In this document: one piece after another, positions 50,726 through 60,068 of the stretch
How the letters are laid out: each line of letters opens with the position of its first letter
Position numbering within the stretch: the stretch's first letter is position 1
From: CAYRQP01 sp964426545
GTDB taxonomy: Bacteria > Fermentibacterota > Fermentibacteria > Fermentibacterales > JCC-6
Assembly (NCBI GenBank): GCA_964426545.1
Contig: CAYRQP010000008.1
Span: 38,478 to 102,477 of the forward strand
Length of the DNA: 64,000 nucleotides
Reading direction: 5' to 3'
Made by a program: the position numbers and the translations under genes
Notes under the pieces: generated by a model
What the model saw: only the letters and a program-made list of their open reading frames with translations
The model's database searches: none
What the model was told of the DNA's origin: nothing

Positions 50726-52000
50726 TTATATTTGTAATTCTTTTATACGGGATAGGAGTGTGCGGTAACTGACCTGCAAAAGTTCGGCTGCTTTCTTCCG
50801 GTTGCCATTCGTTTCACGGAGGGCTCTGATGATCAGTTCCTTTTCGCGTGCAGATGCAGCTTTGGAAGATTCTTCGAGAAGACCGCTCGCTGTTTTGGTT
50901 GGGGTTATCTCAAGCAGAACGGAGTCTATTTCACCGGTATCCGTAAGTGCTGCTGCCCTTAGAATTATGCTTCTCAGTTCCCTTATGTTTCCGGGCCAGG
51001 TGTGACTTCTCAATGCATCGAGTGCATCGTTCGTAACGGCCGTATCCGAATACCCTGATTGCTTCAGGAAATGAGAAACAAGTTCGGGGATGTCCTCGAC
51101 ACGGTGTCTTAAAGGCGGGAGTTCAATCGGAAACTCTGAGAGTCTGAAATAGAGGTCTTTCCGGAATGTGCCGGCTTCAGTTTCTCCGGGGATATCCCTG
51201 TTGCTAGCCGAGATAACTCTTGCATTCATCTGAAGGACTTTAGGACTGCCGACTCTGTTGAAAGTTCTCTCCTGCAGTACCCGGAGCAGTTTCCCCTGCA
51301 GATCATGCGGGAGATCACCTATTTCGTCAAGAAATATAGTTCCGCCTTCTGCCTGTTCGAAACTTCCTTTCCGCAATCTCTCCGACCCTGTGTAGGCACC
51401 CTTCTCGGCTCCGAAGAGTTCGCTTTCTACAAGATCTCGCGGAATAGCGGCACAATTGACGGGAATGAACGGGCTTCTTTCATTCGAATACTCATCATGA
51501 ATCATCTTTGCAAGTAGTTCCTTCCCCGTTCCACTCTCTCCGAGAATCAGGATGCTCAAATTGGATTCAGCACCTTTCTTTGCTCTGTGAATGGCTTCTT
51601 TAAGTGCGGGAGAAGAACCTATGATTCTGTTATCCGATTTACCTGCATAACATCTTATCAAATGCAGCAGGTCATCGACCTGAAATGGCTTTCTGATGAA
51701 ATCAGCGGCACCGAGTTTCATGGCTTCTACAGCTGACTCGATGCTTCCGAATGCAGTCATAAGTATGACCGGCGTCCAGTATTCGTGCTGTTTAACTTCC
51801 CTGAGAATGTCTATTCCATCAAGACCGCCCGGAAGGCAGATATCTGACAGCACAACATCGAAACTGTTCTTTCTAATCAGTTCAACGGCTCTGTCTCCAT
51901 TGACTGCGGGAGTAACATTCCAGCCGTCTTCTACCAAGGCTCTGAAAAGCATCTCGCGCATGGCGCGTTTGTCCTCCACGAGCAGAATGTTATTGGACAT
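50726..52000 (-). CDS. NtrC-family sigma54-dependent response regulator
   Basis: 424 residues. Receiver with phospho-Asp53 in DVVLSDICLPG and NILLVEDKRAM; AAA+ domain with Walker A LGESGTGKELLAKMIH, Walker B GGTIFLDEIGDLPH and the sigma54-contact loop GAYTGS (GAFTGA is usual); C-terminal Fis-type HTH NGNRKKAAELLQVSYRTLLS. It turns on sigma54 promoters when phosphorylated by the kinase encoded just upstream (9 bases). At the end of the glycan run, so it may control surface polysaccharide or motility genes. Confidence 0.94.
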   Translation of the reverse strand: MSNNILLVEDKRAMREMLFRALVEDGWNVTPAVNGDRAVELIRKNSFDVVLSDICLPGGLDGIDILREVKQHEYWTPVILMTAFGSIESAVEAMKLGAADFIRKPFQVDDLLHLIRCYAGKSDNRIIGSSPALKEAIHRAKKGAESNLSILILGESGTGKELLAKMIHDEYSNERSPFIPVNCAAIPRDLVESELFGAEKGAYTGSERLRKGSFEQAEGGTIFLDEIGDLPHDLQGKLLRVLQERTFNRVGSPKVLQMNARVISASNRDIPGETEAGTFRKDLYFRLSEFPIELPPLRHRVEDIPELVSHFLKQSGYSDTAVTNDALDALRSHTWPGNIRELRSIILRAAALTDTGEIDSVLLEITPTKTASGLLEESSKAASAREKELIIRALRETNGNRKKAAELLQVSYRTLLSRIKELQI

Positions 52001-52009
52001 TGTCCCCCT

Positions 52010-53473
52010 CTACGACCATGGAATTTTGATAGTGAACTCGGCACCGCCGTTCTTCCTGTTTCTGCAGAATATGTCTCCACCGAAAGACCTTATTATACGT
52101 CTGCTGACTGTTAATCCAAGCCCCATATTGCCATCCCCTGTCTTGGTCGTCGAGAACGGACGGAATACATCTTCCGTATCCATTAATATGCCGGGGCCGT
52201 CATCTGCCACCGACAGGAATAGTTCTCCTTCAGTACACTTGATGTCTATTTCAACACCTGCCCTTTCACATGAGTCTCTCACATTACTCAGGATATTACG
52301 GATGACTGCACGGAGCAGTTTACCGTTCGCTCTAACTCGAGCATTGGGTTCTCCTTCTGAATAAATCTTATGTTCGATTTTGCATCTTTTGCATTCAGAC
52401 AGGCAAAGTTCTGCAATTTCTGAAACGGGGATAATCTCTGTAATGGGTTCGGGTGAACCTGAAAGATCGCAAAGAGAATTAATGAGATTCCTTGCTTCTT
52501 CTACCTCCCGCCTTGTCTCGTCGATGATCCGAGTTGTTCTCTCATCAGAATGTCCCCTTGCAAGCAAGTCTATAAAACCCTGCAGAGCACACAGTGTATT
52601 ACCCATTTCATGAGATATCCCCGCCGATGTTGCTCCTATATCGGCCATCGCCTTCTGGTCTGCGGCATTTCTTTCCAGTTCTGAAATACAGGTGGTGTCG
52701 TTTATCATAACTGCATACTCACCCATTTCAGATTTGGAAACAGTTACTGAGAAGTATCTTGTTTCGCGAGTATGTTCGTTCTCTATCCGGAACGCTACAT
52801 CTGCAACCGCCTGATTGTCAGAACTGCTTTTCAGAATACTGCTCACTTTTCTTCCAGCTTCACTCTTCGAGTACGGGAATGTCTTACCGATGTCATCATC
52901 TGAAAGACTGAACAGATCAGCCGACTCCCGGTTGAACAGTGTAAGATTGTCATCACTGTCAATTGAGAATACTGCTGAACCCAACGCAGAGAGTATTACT
53001 GCTGAACGTTTTTCAGCTTTATCCGCCCTTGCTTCTGCAGCCTCTTTCATCTGCTGCAGTTCTTTGTCGCGTTTGTTCAGAAGTTCTACCAGTTCGTGAA
53101 AGGAAGCTCCTGCCGTTTCCGGATCCGTTCCGCTCCCCTTTCTGTAGTTCTCTGCTTCGTTGAGGATATCCCTGAGCGGTGTCAGCATCTTTTTTCGAAG
53201 GTATCCAGAGAATGTGACTGCAAGTATCACAAGACTCAGGGTGACAGCCCCGAATCCCCAGAGCAGCCAGGTGTATAAATCAAGGAGTGCTGTGTATTCA
53301 GATTCTCCCGAAGGTCCGGGAGCTGTTCCGGGAATGCCGTTGACTTGAACACTTGCTATATCGATTCGGACAAGCATGAGGAGAATGAATGCTACTACTA
53401 CTGCTGCTGCCGCAGCTCCAATTATCAAACCTGCGAGAATCTCTACTCTGAGGATGGACTTCTTTCGTCTCAT
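52010..53473 (-). CDS. membrane sensor histidine kinase (NtrB-like)
   Basis: 487 residues. Two membrane helices (ILAGLIIGAAAAAVVVAFIL and LLWGFGAVTLSLVILAVTFS) around a very short outside loop of about 40 residues, then a coiled segment, a PAS domain (ALGSAVFSIDSDDNLTLFNR), HisKA with phospho-His in ATSAGISHEMGNTLCALQGF and HATPase boxes (RNILSNVRDSCERAG, LSVADDGPGI, MGLGLTVSRRIIRSFGGDI). Overlaps the next membrane-protein stop by one base. Confidence 0.93.
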   Translation of the reverse strand: MRRKKSILRVEILAGLIIGAAAAAVVVAFILLMLVRIDIASVQVNGIPGTAPGPSGESEYTALLDLYTWLLWGFGAVTLSLVILAVTFSGYLRKKMLTPLRDILNEAENYRKGSGTDPETAGASFHELVELLNKRDKELQQMKEAAEARADKAEKRSAVILSALGSAVFSIDSDDNLTLFNRESADLFSLSDDDIGKTFPYSKSEAGRKVSSILKSSSDNQAVADVAFRIENEHTRETRYFSVTVSKSEMGEYAVMINDTTCISELERNAADQKAMADIGATSAGISHEMGNTLCALQGFIDLLARGHSDERTTRIIDETRREVEEARNLINSLCDLSGSPEPITEIIPVSEIAELCLSECKRCKIEHKIYSEGEPNARVRANGKLLRAVIRNILSNVRDSCERAGVEIDIKCTEGELFLSVADDGPGILMDTEDVFRPFSTTKTGDGNMGLGLTVSRRIIRSFGGDIFCRNRKNGGAEFTIKIPWS

Positions 53474-55620
53474 TAGTGTATCTCTATTCTGTCAAGATAG
53501 ATGCCTTCCCCGAAATAGTTATCGGGAATTTCAGTAGTCATTATCACAAGGGAGTCGCAGGTGCCTGATCGGGGAAGTGTTACATTTATCGATACTTTTC
53601 TTACAAACTCCGGCGCGTATTCAAATTCACGCCTTCCCCCGCTGATGAATTTGAGCCAGTCGGGAGAATCATAAGGTACTGCAGGTTCAATTACATAAAC
53701 TGTCTTACCGCCGCATGAGAGAGAAATGCCCGGTGTGTTTTCAGCACCTTTGCGTGCGAAAGGGATATAATCGATACTTACTGTGATTGAATCGGCATCT
53801 GAGTCTTTCAGAGGAAGCGTCACAATGTCATCCGAACCCGAGAGATAAAGCATTCTCTCAAGGGAGAATATCCAGAATTTTCTGTTCAGGGGATCCCTTT
53901 TACCGTATAGAATGCAATGGGGACGATATTCTGTAGGTATGTCTTCGGCTTCCCAAACAGATTTGTCCCACTCAGAAGCAGCACCAAGAAATACAACGAT
54001 AGCCAGAAGGATGTATGGGATACCGGATTTCTTCTTTGCTACCACATACACAAGAAGTGCAAATATCAGGATCCAGGCTCCATAGATGAGAGGATCAGGA
54101 CGAATCATGGAAGGCAGATACTGAGTAATATTACTATTGATCCCTGTCAGTTCAGTTATCATAACATCAGTTCCGTCTGCATCGTTGAAACGCAGAACAG
54201 GATGTACAATGTTAAGCACTGAGATGAGAATAGAAAGCCATATAAGCAGTTTTGCCCCCCGTGTCCTGAGAAGCATTCCCGCGGATGCCAGAAACAGCGG
54301 CAGTACAGGAAGCATCATCCTTCCTACAGGGGTCGGGAGACCGTGCCAGTCTGTCGGTACCCAAACAAGGAGTGTAAGAACATAAAACAGAGTCGGAATG
54401 CCAAGATACAGAAAAAGTCTTGGATGCTCCTTCTTCAAAGCAGGCAGACCTGCAAATGCAAGAATAATCCATGGTGCCCGGAAGAACAGACCGCCTTCGA
54501 TATCAAGAATCGAAGATACCAGTGCAAATGCTATTGTGTGCAGGCGGAAATACAGGTTGGCGACTATTGTCTTTAGAAACTCGGAGTTGCCGTAACGCAC
54601 CATTGCAAAGCGTCCGTCGAAAAGGAAAATGTCTAGTGCTAAAATCAGAGCAATCCCAGCGATAGTGACCAACAGTATTTTGTACTTCTTTCTGCCCGGT
54701 GTCTCGAGAAAACGCGCTGCAATCAGACCCAGTCCGAAAGCAGCAAATCTGAATTTGACTGCTGTGATTACCAGTGCAATAAGAAATATTCGAAGAAGCC
54801 CGTATTTCTCATCTGACTTCATGAGTGCAAACAGGAATAGAGCAATGACCAACCACCCCGGATATACAAGACCCAAAACGCCCACACCTGGGAACAGTAT
54901 CAACCCGAGAAACGCAATAAATGCAGAGTGTTCATATCCCCTTTTTCTGAGAAGTTTCTCAAGAAGAAAAGCCGCAAACAATGCAAATAAGATGTTCATC
55001 AGTCTTACACCCGGCACTCCCATCCAGTACCCGGGAATCATGAGTGCGGGATAGTATTTCATATGATGATTGATTTCAGATGACGGGTCACCAATCTGAT
55101 ATGTCAGATTACCGAATTTACCCTCGCCGGGATTTACCATCTGTTCGGTGATTGTTGCATGATGAGGTTCGTCTCCGGAGAACGGTACAATGAGAATGAG
55201 CAGGGGCAGAATCGGAATAATGGCTCTCAATATCCCCAGCCGCTTTTTCGAGATTGCAATGAGACCGGGAAACAGTCCGATAAGTGCTGTGGAAGTGATG
55301 ACCACCTCCATGCCTTCTGCTGTTCTCCAGAACAGTGCAGTGAGCAGGAATATAGCCAGTAAAGGCAGAGTCGTTCGCGGGATGGTTCCTTTGCCGTAAA
55401 GTAGACCGCCGGTTATCCATGCAAGCGGTATCAACCGTCCGAGAGTAGCCGGGAACGGCATTCCGAATATCCGCCACACTGTGAAAACAAGTATGCCGGC
55501 AAACAGGTGAGAGAACATACCTGACAGATTTCTGATTCTCACCATTTCGACGGGACACTGCAACTTTAATCCTGCCATATGCGCCCAATCCATATTACCG
55601 GGTGATTGAAAGGCTGCCAT
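53473..55620 (-). CDS. polytopic GT-C-like membrane protein
   Basis: 715 residues at most, about 12 membrane helices then a soluble tail. FSGDEPHHATITEQMVNPGE carries an early acidic DE pair like GT-C glycosyltransferases (ArnT/PMT type). The C-terminal part (GISLSCGGKTVYVIEPAVPY) is beta-rich. The start is uncertain: 55620, 55578 or 55545, none with a clear ribosome site; the last would leave a 20-base gap to the upstream stop. Likely moves a lipid-linked sugar at the outer face of the inner membrane. Part of the surface-glycan run. Confidence 0.65.
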   Translation of the reverse strand: MAAFQSPGNMDWAHMAGLKLQCPVEMVRIRNLSGMFSHLFAGILVFTVWRIFGMPFPATLGRLIPLAWITGGLLYGKGTIPRTTLPLLAIFLLTALFWRTAEGMEVVITSTALIGLFPGLIAISKKRLGILRAIIPILPLLILIVPFSGDEPHHATITEQMVNPGEGKFGNLTYQIGDPSSEINHHMKYYPALMIPGYWMGVPGVRLMNILFALFAAFLLEKLLRKRGYEHSAFIAFLGLILFPGVGVLGLVYPGWLVIALFLFALMKSDEKYGLLRIFLIALVITAVKFRFAAFGLGLIAARFLETPGRKKYKILLVTIAGIALILALDIFLFDGRFAMVRYGNSEFLKTIVANLYFRLHTIAFALVSSILDIEGGLFFRAPWIILAFAGLPALKKEHPRLFLYLGIPTLFYVLTLLVWVPTDWHGLPTPVGRMMLPVLPLFLASAGMLLRTRGAKLLIWLSILISVLNIVHPVLRFNDADGTDVMITELTGINSNITQYLPSMIRPDPLIYGAWILIFALLVYVVAKKKSGIPYILLAIVVFLGAASEWDKSVWEAEDIPTEYRPHCILYGKRDPLNRKFWIFSLERMLYLSGSDDIVTLPLKDSDADSITVSIDYIPFARKGAENTPGISLSCGGKTVYVIEPAVPYDSPDWLKFISGGRREFEYAPEFVRKVSINVTLPRSGTCDSLVIMTTEIPDNYFGEGIYLDRIEIH

Positions 55621-56390
55621 TCACGCAGCAGGGATACTGTAATCCGGTGTACATCAGGTGTGAATTCAAGAGTGTCGATACCAATCGAAAGGGTGTCGGA
55701 AATCCCGTCGAATGTGATTATGCCGACCGGCCGGTTGTTTCTGACCCCGCCTGTTCTCAATTGAATATACAGCCTTTTGCCGGATGCAAACCTATCCGGA
55801 ACTTCGAAGATGATTTCCGGATGGCTCATGTTCACGCATATCGAATCATGCCAGTCGAAACGCTCATACTTAACTTCATATTCCGGAAACACAGGTTCAT
55901 AATGAGATGCTGAGGGAATACCGGAGATAACGACCCCCACAATGCATCCTGCAGTAAATATCCCGATGCGAAGAACGGTTCTTGTGAACATCACTGCAAG
56001 AGCAGTCCCTGCAATCAACGGAATAACCCCTGAAAGCGTACCTGTCAGATAGAGTGTTATCAGTGGCAGTAAATGAAGCAATCTCAGTTTCAGGTCAGCA
56101 GATGAGAGAATTACGATGAATATTGATATATAGAGAAGTGAAATCCCCGTATTATCACTGCCGTAAAATGCAGATGCGGCGAAGAGAATCCAGGTGACAA
56201 TGGCTGACTTATCCGTTCTCCCCCCGGTCTCCTGCAGATATTTGAATGACTGCAGAAGTGCAAACAGAGCAAGTGATATTGTAAAGAAAGAAATGCCCCT
56301 AAGTGAAACGACAGCAACTGCAAGTGTTATGCAGGGAAGACTTCTACTAAACAGGACTGCAGAACTGCTGGACGGATTAATATGTTTCAT
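55566..56390 (-). CDS. membrane protein of unknown function with beta-rich tail
   Basis: 274 residues: about five or six membrane helices (residues 10-160: SLPCITLAVAVVSLRGISFF, SAIVTWILFAASAFYGSDNT, IAGTALAVMFTRTVLRIGIF) then a soluble domain of about 110 residues (IFEVPDRFASGKRLYIQLRT) that resembles the tails of its neighbours. It looks like a partner of the 53473 gene. It overlaps the GT2 gene by 14 bases and the following gene by up to 55. Confidence 0.6.
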   Translation of the reverse strand: MKHINPSSSSAVLFSRSLPCITLAVAVVSLRGISFFTISLALFALLQSFKYLQETGGRTDKSAIVTWILFAASAFYGSDNTGISLLYISIFIVILSSADLKLRLLHLLPLITLYLTGTLSGVIPLIAGTALAVMFTRTVLRIGIFTAGCIVGVVISGIPSASHYEPVFPEYEVKYERFDWHDSICVNMSHPEIIFEVPDRFASGKRLYIQLRTGGVRNNRPVGIITFDGISDTLSIGIDTLEFTPDVHRITVSLLREWQPFNHPVIWIGRIWQD

Positions 56391-57639
56391 ATTTAAAATC
56401 CGTTACCCGTATTTTCTGTGTCATATCATCGGGGACAATATATACAGCGGTGCAGTTCAAGGGGATATGAATCGACAATTCCGGGCTTCTCTTTCCGCCG
56501 GCAAAACAGCGGTGTACCGTCCTGCCGTCAATCCTGACAGAAACAGTCCCACCGTTCTGCGGTGCTGATATGCGAAATCCCAGCAGCCCTTTACGTACAG
56601 GTACTGTGAGACATCCGCATACACCGTTGATGATATTTCCCGGAATACTCCATCCGGGTCCCGGTTCAATTAATCCACTCTCGTCGAAGAACACACCTTC
56701 GTGGTTCTCAGGTCTGGGATACGGCATCAATTGGGGTCTCGAAGCTGTTATCTCTGAGAGAATGTCCTTTCCGATGGTGATACTCTCAACCGGAATCTTC
56801 ATTGCATCACGAATGCACTTTACTCTCCATAACCACTTCTCTCCCCGTCTAATCGACGATAGCCATATCCGTTTTTCCCGCTTCTTCCAGTATTTCGGGA
56901 GTTCACTGCTGTTTTTGCTCAGGAATTTCCGGGTCAGTATCACTGAAGATGAAAGTTCCCATTTCATCGCACTTTCACGGTTGCTCGATGAACCTGACCT
57001 ATGCAGTGCTTCCGCCTGTGGGATGAGCAGGAATTTCCACCCTTTTGCCCGTATACGACCGGAAAGGTCTATGTCTTCAAAGTACATGAAAATATTCTCA
57101 TCGAAGCCGTCAACTTCAAGGAGAGCTTCAAGCCGGTAAAGTGCAACAGCGGCAGTAACTCCGGGAATTTGGGAAGGCAGTTGACCCGCATTAAGCCGAA
57201 AATGCATAAAACGCATATCATAACCTTCACCGAAGTGTGTCATCGCTGTGCCTGCACTGAGTGTGATGTATTGCCAGTCCCAGTGACTAATCAACGGCTG
57301 GACAGCAGCAGCTTCATCATGTACTTCAAGAGCGGCATGAAGTTTTCCGAGTGATTGGGGGGTTATCCGGGCATCAGGATTGAGCAAAAGCACATACGGA
57401 GTCCTGCAATGTTCAAGTGCTCTGTTATTGCCGTATCCGAATCCGCCGTTCTCCGGATTTCGGAGAATCATTGCATCGGGCAGGTGTTCTTCCAGTATGT
57501 CCGGTGTACCGTCGGTCGAACCGTTATCTGATATTATTATGCTGCAGCCGGACTCCAGTTCCCGCAGTGTATCTATCAAATCATAGACAAGGTCACCTGT
57601 ATTCCAAGTAACGACAATGACAGTTACAGTATTGTTCAT
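56377..57639 (-). CDS. GT2 family glycosyltransferase with C-terminal extra domain
   Basis: 420 residues from the ATG at 57639 (GGAGAAG upstream, ATGA overlap with the upstream stop). N-terminal GT2 domain: VTVIVVTWNTGDLVYDLIDT, SIIISDNGSTDGTPDILE, NPENGGFGYGNNRALEHCRT, LLLNPDARI (DxD-like) and DGFDENIFMYFEDIDLSGRI (ED base), as in rhamnosyltransferase-type enzymes. The last about 120 residues form a beta-rich domain like those of the next genes (GGTVSVRIDGRTVHRCFAGG). Confidence 0.88.
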   Translation of the reverse strand: MNNTVTVIVVTWNTGDLVYDLIDTLRELESGCSIIISDNGSTDGTPDILEEHLPDAMILRNPENGGFGYGNNRALEHCRTPYVLLLNPDARITPQSLGKLHAALEVHDEAAAVQPLISHWDWQYITLSAGTAMTHFGEGYDMRFMHFRLNAGQLPSQIPGVTAAVALYRLEALLEVDGFDENIFMYFEDIDLSGRIRAKGWKFLLIPQAEALHRSGSSSNRESAMKWELSSSVILTRKFLSKNSSELPKYWKKREKRIWLSSIRRGEKWLWRVKCIRDAMKIPVESITIGKDILSEITASRPQLMPYPRPENHEGVFFDESGLIEPGPGWSIPGNIINGVCGCLTVPVRKGLLGFRISAPQNGGTVSVRIDGRTVHRCFAGGKRSPELSIHIPLNCTAVYIVPDDMTQKIRVTDFKYETY

Positions 57640-58877
57640 TCTATCTCTTCTCCGGCTCTGCATTCGGCTAATCTTGAGTAGAAGCTGTCAGTGACTTTCT
57701 CCCAGGTGAAGTTATCAAGTACGAATTCGCTGCCTGAATATCCCATCGAGAGTCTGAGATCTCTGTCATCGAGAAGCAGGGATAAACGATGAGCCAGAGT
57801 TACATCATCACCAAATGGAGCAAGAAAACCGCTTGCTCCCTCCTCAATGATATCAGGCATTGCACCCGACCTGCATCCCACGACAGGTTTTCGGAGGAGC
57901 ATCGCTTCGAGAAGAACGATTCCGAAGCAATCAAGCCTTGATGGCAGAACGACAATATCAGCGGCAGCGAGTATATCTATTCTATCTACCTGCGTTACAC
58001 TTCCGGTAATTACCAGTCTGCTCTCCTTAGAAGATGTCGCGTTCCTGTTTATCTCATCCATTCCATCGGGAAGAACGGGACCGGCTATCACAAGGTCGAA
58101 GTCGAATCCCCTGTCCCAGAGTCCGTTCGCTGCCTTCAGGAGTACACCGGTTCCCCTGTCAGTACATTGCGCGGTCAAAGAGAGAATAATCGGCCTCCGC
58201 GTTAATCCAAGGCGGGCTCTACCGGTTTTAGAATCGGCATGCCTGAACTCCTGCGGGTCGATCCCACTGCCGAGAACAAGAATTCGCTCGGATGGAACAC
58301 CCATCTCAAGATAGATATCTCTTTCAAATTGACTCTGAGCAACGACAATACTGCTTTCGCGGAGTATCTTTTTCTGACAGCCCTCGAAGTAGTGAAGTGC
58401 ATCTGCCCTTCTGTATTTCTCACCGACATTTGCATGCGGAACCGCAGCCATGCCTATCCCCATCCGTGATGCATGCTTCCATCCTGCATAGAGCATAAAC
58501 GGCATTGCATTTGCATGAACAAAATCAAATCCGTGGTCTGACCGCAGCCATCTGTATAACGACGGTATGAAGGGATTGGGATAGTAGAAGCGGTCTTTGC
58601 CACAAGGCATTAAGCGCCGCATAAGTGCTCTGGATGCATTCTGCATTAGTGGATGTGCTACCGGAAATCTGATGATATCTACAGAACCTATTCTGTCTTC
58701 TCTGACAGGGATAATCCTACCTGCCTTAGAAACCAGCCATGACATATCCCAGGCATCCGTCGTACATATTGCAGAAGTGTGTCCCCAGCGTTCACCTGCA
58801 AGAGCGTGCTCGAGAACATATCTCTCCGCACCGCCGTGATAAGGCCATGCTCTGTGTACGAGGTGGAGGATTTTCAT
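57636..58877 (-). CDS. GT4 family glycosyltransferase
   Basis: 413 residues, GT-B. HLVHRAWPYHGGAERYVLEH (acceptor loop) and PSRLDCFGIVLLEAMLLRKP (EX7E-like donor site, with FG in place of the first E). It lies 60 bases downstream of another GT4 gene, and reads into the GT2 gene with a 4-base overlap. Confidence 0.88.
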   Translation of the reverse strand: MKILHLVHRAWPYHGGAERYVLEHALAGERWGHTSAICTTDAWDMSWLVSKAGRIIPVREDRIGSVDIIRFPVAHPLMQNASRALMRRLMPCGKDRFYYPNPFIPSLYRWLRSDHGFDFVHANAMPFMLYAGWKHASRMGIGMAAVPHANVGEKYRRADALHYFEGCQKKILRESSIVVAQSQFERDIYLEMGVPSERILVLGSGIDPQEFRHADSKTGRARLGLTRRPIILSLTAQCTDRGTGVLLKAANGLWDRGFDFDLVIAGPVLPDGMDEINRNATSSKESRLVITGSVTQVDRIDILAAADIVVLPSRLDCFGIVLLEAMLLRKPVVGCRSGAMPDIIEEGASGFLAPFGDDVTLAHRLSLLLDDRDLRLSMGYSGSEFVLDNFTWEKVTDSFYSRLAECRAGEEIE

Positions 58878-58897
58878 GGCACAAGGGTACCATGCGA

Positions 58898-58916
58898 CTT
58901 AATTCTTCGAATTAAG
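58898..58916. other. perfect 8-bp hairpin between two GT4 genes
   Basis: CTTAATTC-TTC-GAATTAAG in the 60-base gap 58878-58937. AT-rich, no U-tract; could be an mRNA processing or protein-binding site. It is followed by aaggtgtcacga, which recalls the start of the 59-bp repeats. Confidence 0.4.
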
Positions 58917-58937
58917 GTGTCACGATACCTATGAGAG

Positions 58938-60068
58938 TTATTCATTGGTCATCTCTCGGTAGAAGGTACATACTCTTTCAGCAGCATCACCCCATCGCGG
59001 TCTTTGATGTCCTGATGCCCTGTCTCTTAGAGTACTCATGTATTCGACATCTTCAAGGTGCATGATCTCTTTCCGCCAGGTATCACTGTCACCCACCGGT
59101 AGTATAACACCATCCATCCCGACTGTTTCAGCCAGGGCTCCCGCATCTGACGCTATTACAGGTGTGCCGCATGCCAATGCTTCGAGAGCCGGAAGCCCCA
59201 GTCCTTCACATTCACTGGGAAAGAGCAGTGCACGCGCACCTTTGTAGAGATTCAGCAGGTCGCTGTCTGTTATGTTTTCGAGGACCTTCACATTGTCTGC
59301 TCTTGTCTCTATTTTACCCCATCTGCCGGCTCCGACAAGAACGAGCGGAAGTTTAAAACCGTCTGCGCAGGCTCGTTCATGAACATCTATGATAAATGGA
59401 ATGTTTTTCCGCGGCACATAGTTGCCAACATGAAGAAGATATGAGTCTTCCGTGAGTAAATACTTATCCAGCACTTTTCTATCGGCTGCACCTTTAGTGA
59501 ATAGGTCGTCCGCTGCACCGCCTGCGACACATATACGGCTCCTGTCGATTCTGCCCCCCATATACTTTGTAAGCCTATTAGCAGTCCATTTAGATATGGA
59601 AATGACAGAGGCACCCCCTTCGATTAGTTTCATTTCCCGTTTTGCATAGTGAACCGTTTCAGGTGTGTGCCACTGCGGATTCTCGATTGCTGTCATGTCA
59701 TAGACTGTAACTACCGGTCTGCTTCCAATCGGGTAAACGGGCTGAACACCACTTGTATGGTAGATGCTGCAATTTGGCAGAAGTGCTGTGAGCCTTCTCC
59801 TGCGGGATTTAAATTCCCAGTCATTCCTTATAGGTATCCTTCGGAGAAACGGTATTTTCAGGTAAAACGGGTCTTCTAACGAAATATCCGCAGATAGCCC
59901 GTCCTGTGCACCGGGATGCGATGCAGGAACATCAATAGTACTGAATTCCATACCTGATTTCCCCGCAGTCGCTGAAACAGCATCCGCAAGCGATGAAAGA
60001 TAGCGTGTAATACCCCCGACTGAATGAGCCAGGATACTCTTGTCGAATATGACCGAGGGTTTACTCAC
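58938..60068 (-). CDS. GT4 family glycosyltransferase
   Basis: 376 residues from a GTG at 60068, chosen for the strong AGGAGGG 5 bases upstream; an ATG 84 bases further up lies inside the previous gene. VIFDKSILAHSVGGITRYLS at the N-terminus, LHVGNYVPRKNIPFIIDVHE and PSECEGLGLPALEALACGTP (EX7E) at the donor site. Resembles mannosyltransferases of O-antigen clusters. Overlaps the upstream gene by 8 bases. Confidence 0.9.
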   Translation of the reverse strand: MSKPSVIFDKSILAHSVGGITRYLSSLADAVSATAGKSGMEFSTIDVPASHPGAQDGLSADISLEDPFYLKIPFLRRIPIRNDWEFKSRRRRLTALLPNCSIYHTSGVQPVYPIGSRPVVTVYDMTAIENPQWHTPETVHYAKREMKLIEGGASVISISKWTANRLTKYMGGRIDRSRICVAGGAADDLFTKGAADRKVLDKYLLTEDSYLLHVGNYVPRKNIPFIIDVHERACADGFKLPLVLVGAGRWGKIETRADNVKVLENITDSDLLNLYKGARALLFPSECEGLGLPALEALACGTPVIASDAGALAETVGMDGVILPVGDSDTWRKEIMHLEDVEYMSTLRDRASGHQRPRWGDAAERVCTFYREMTNE

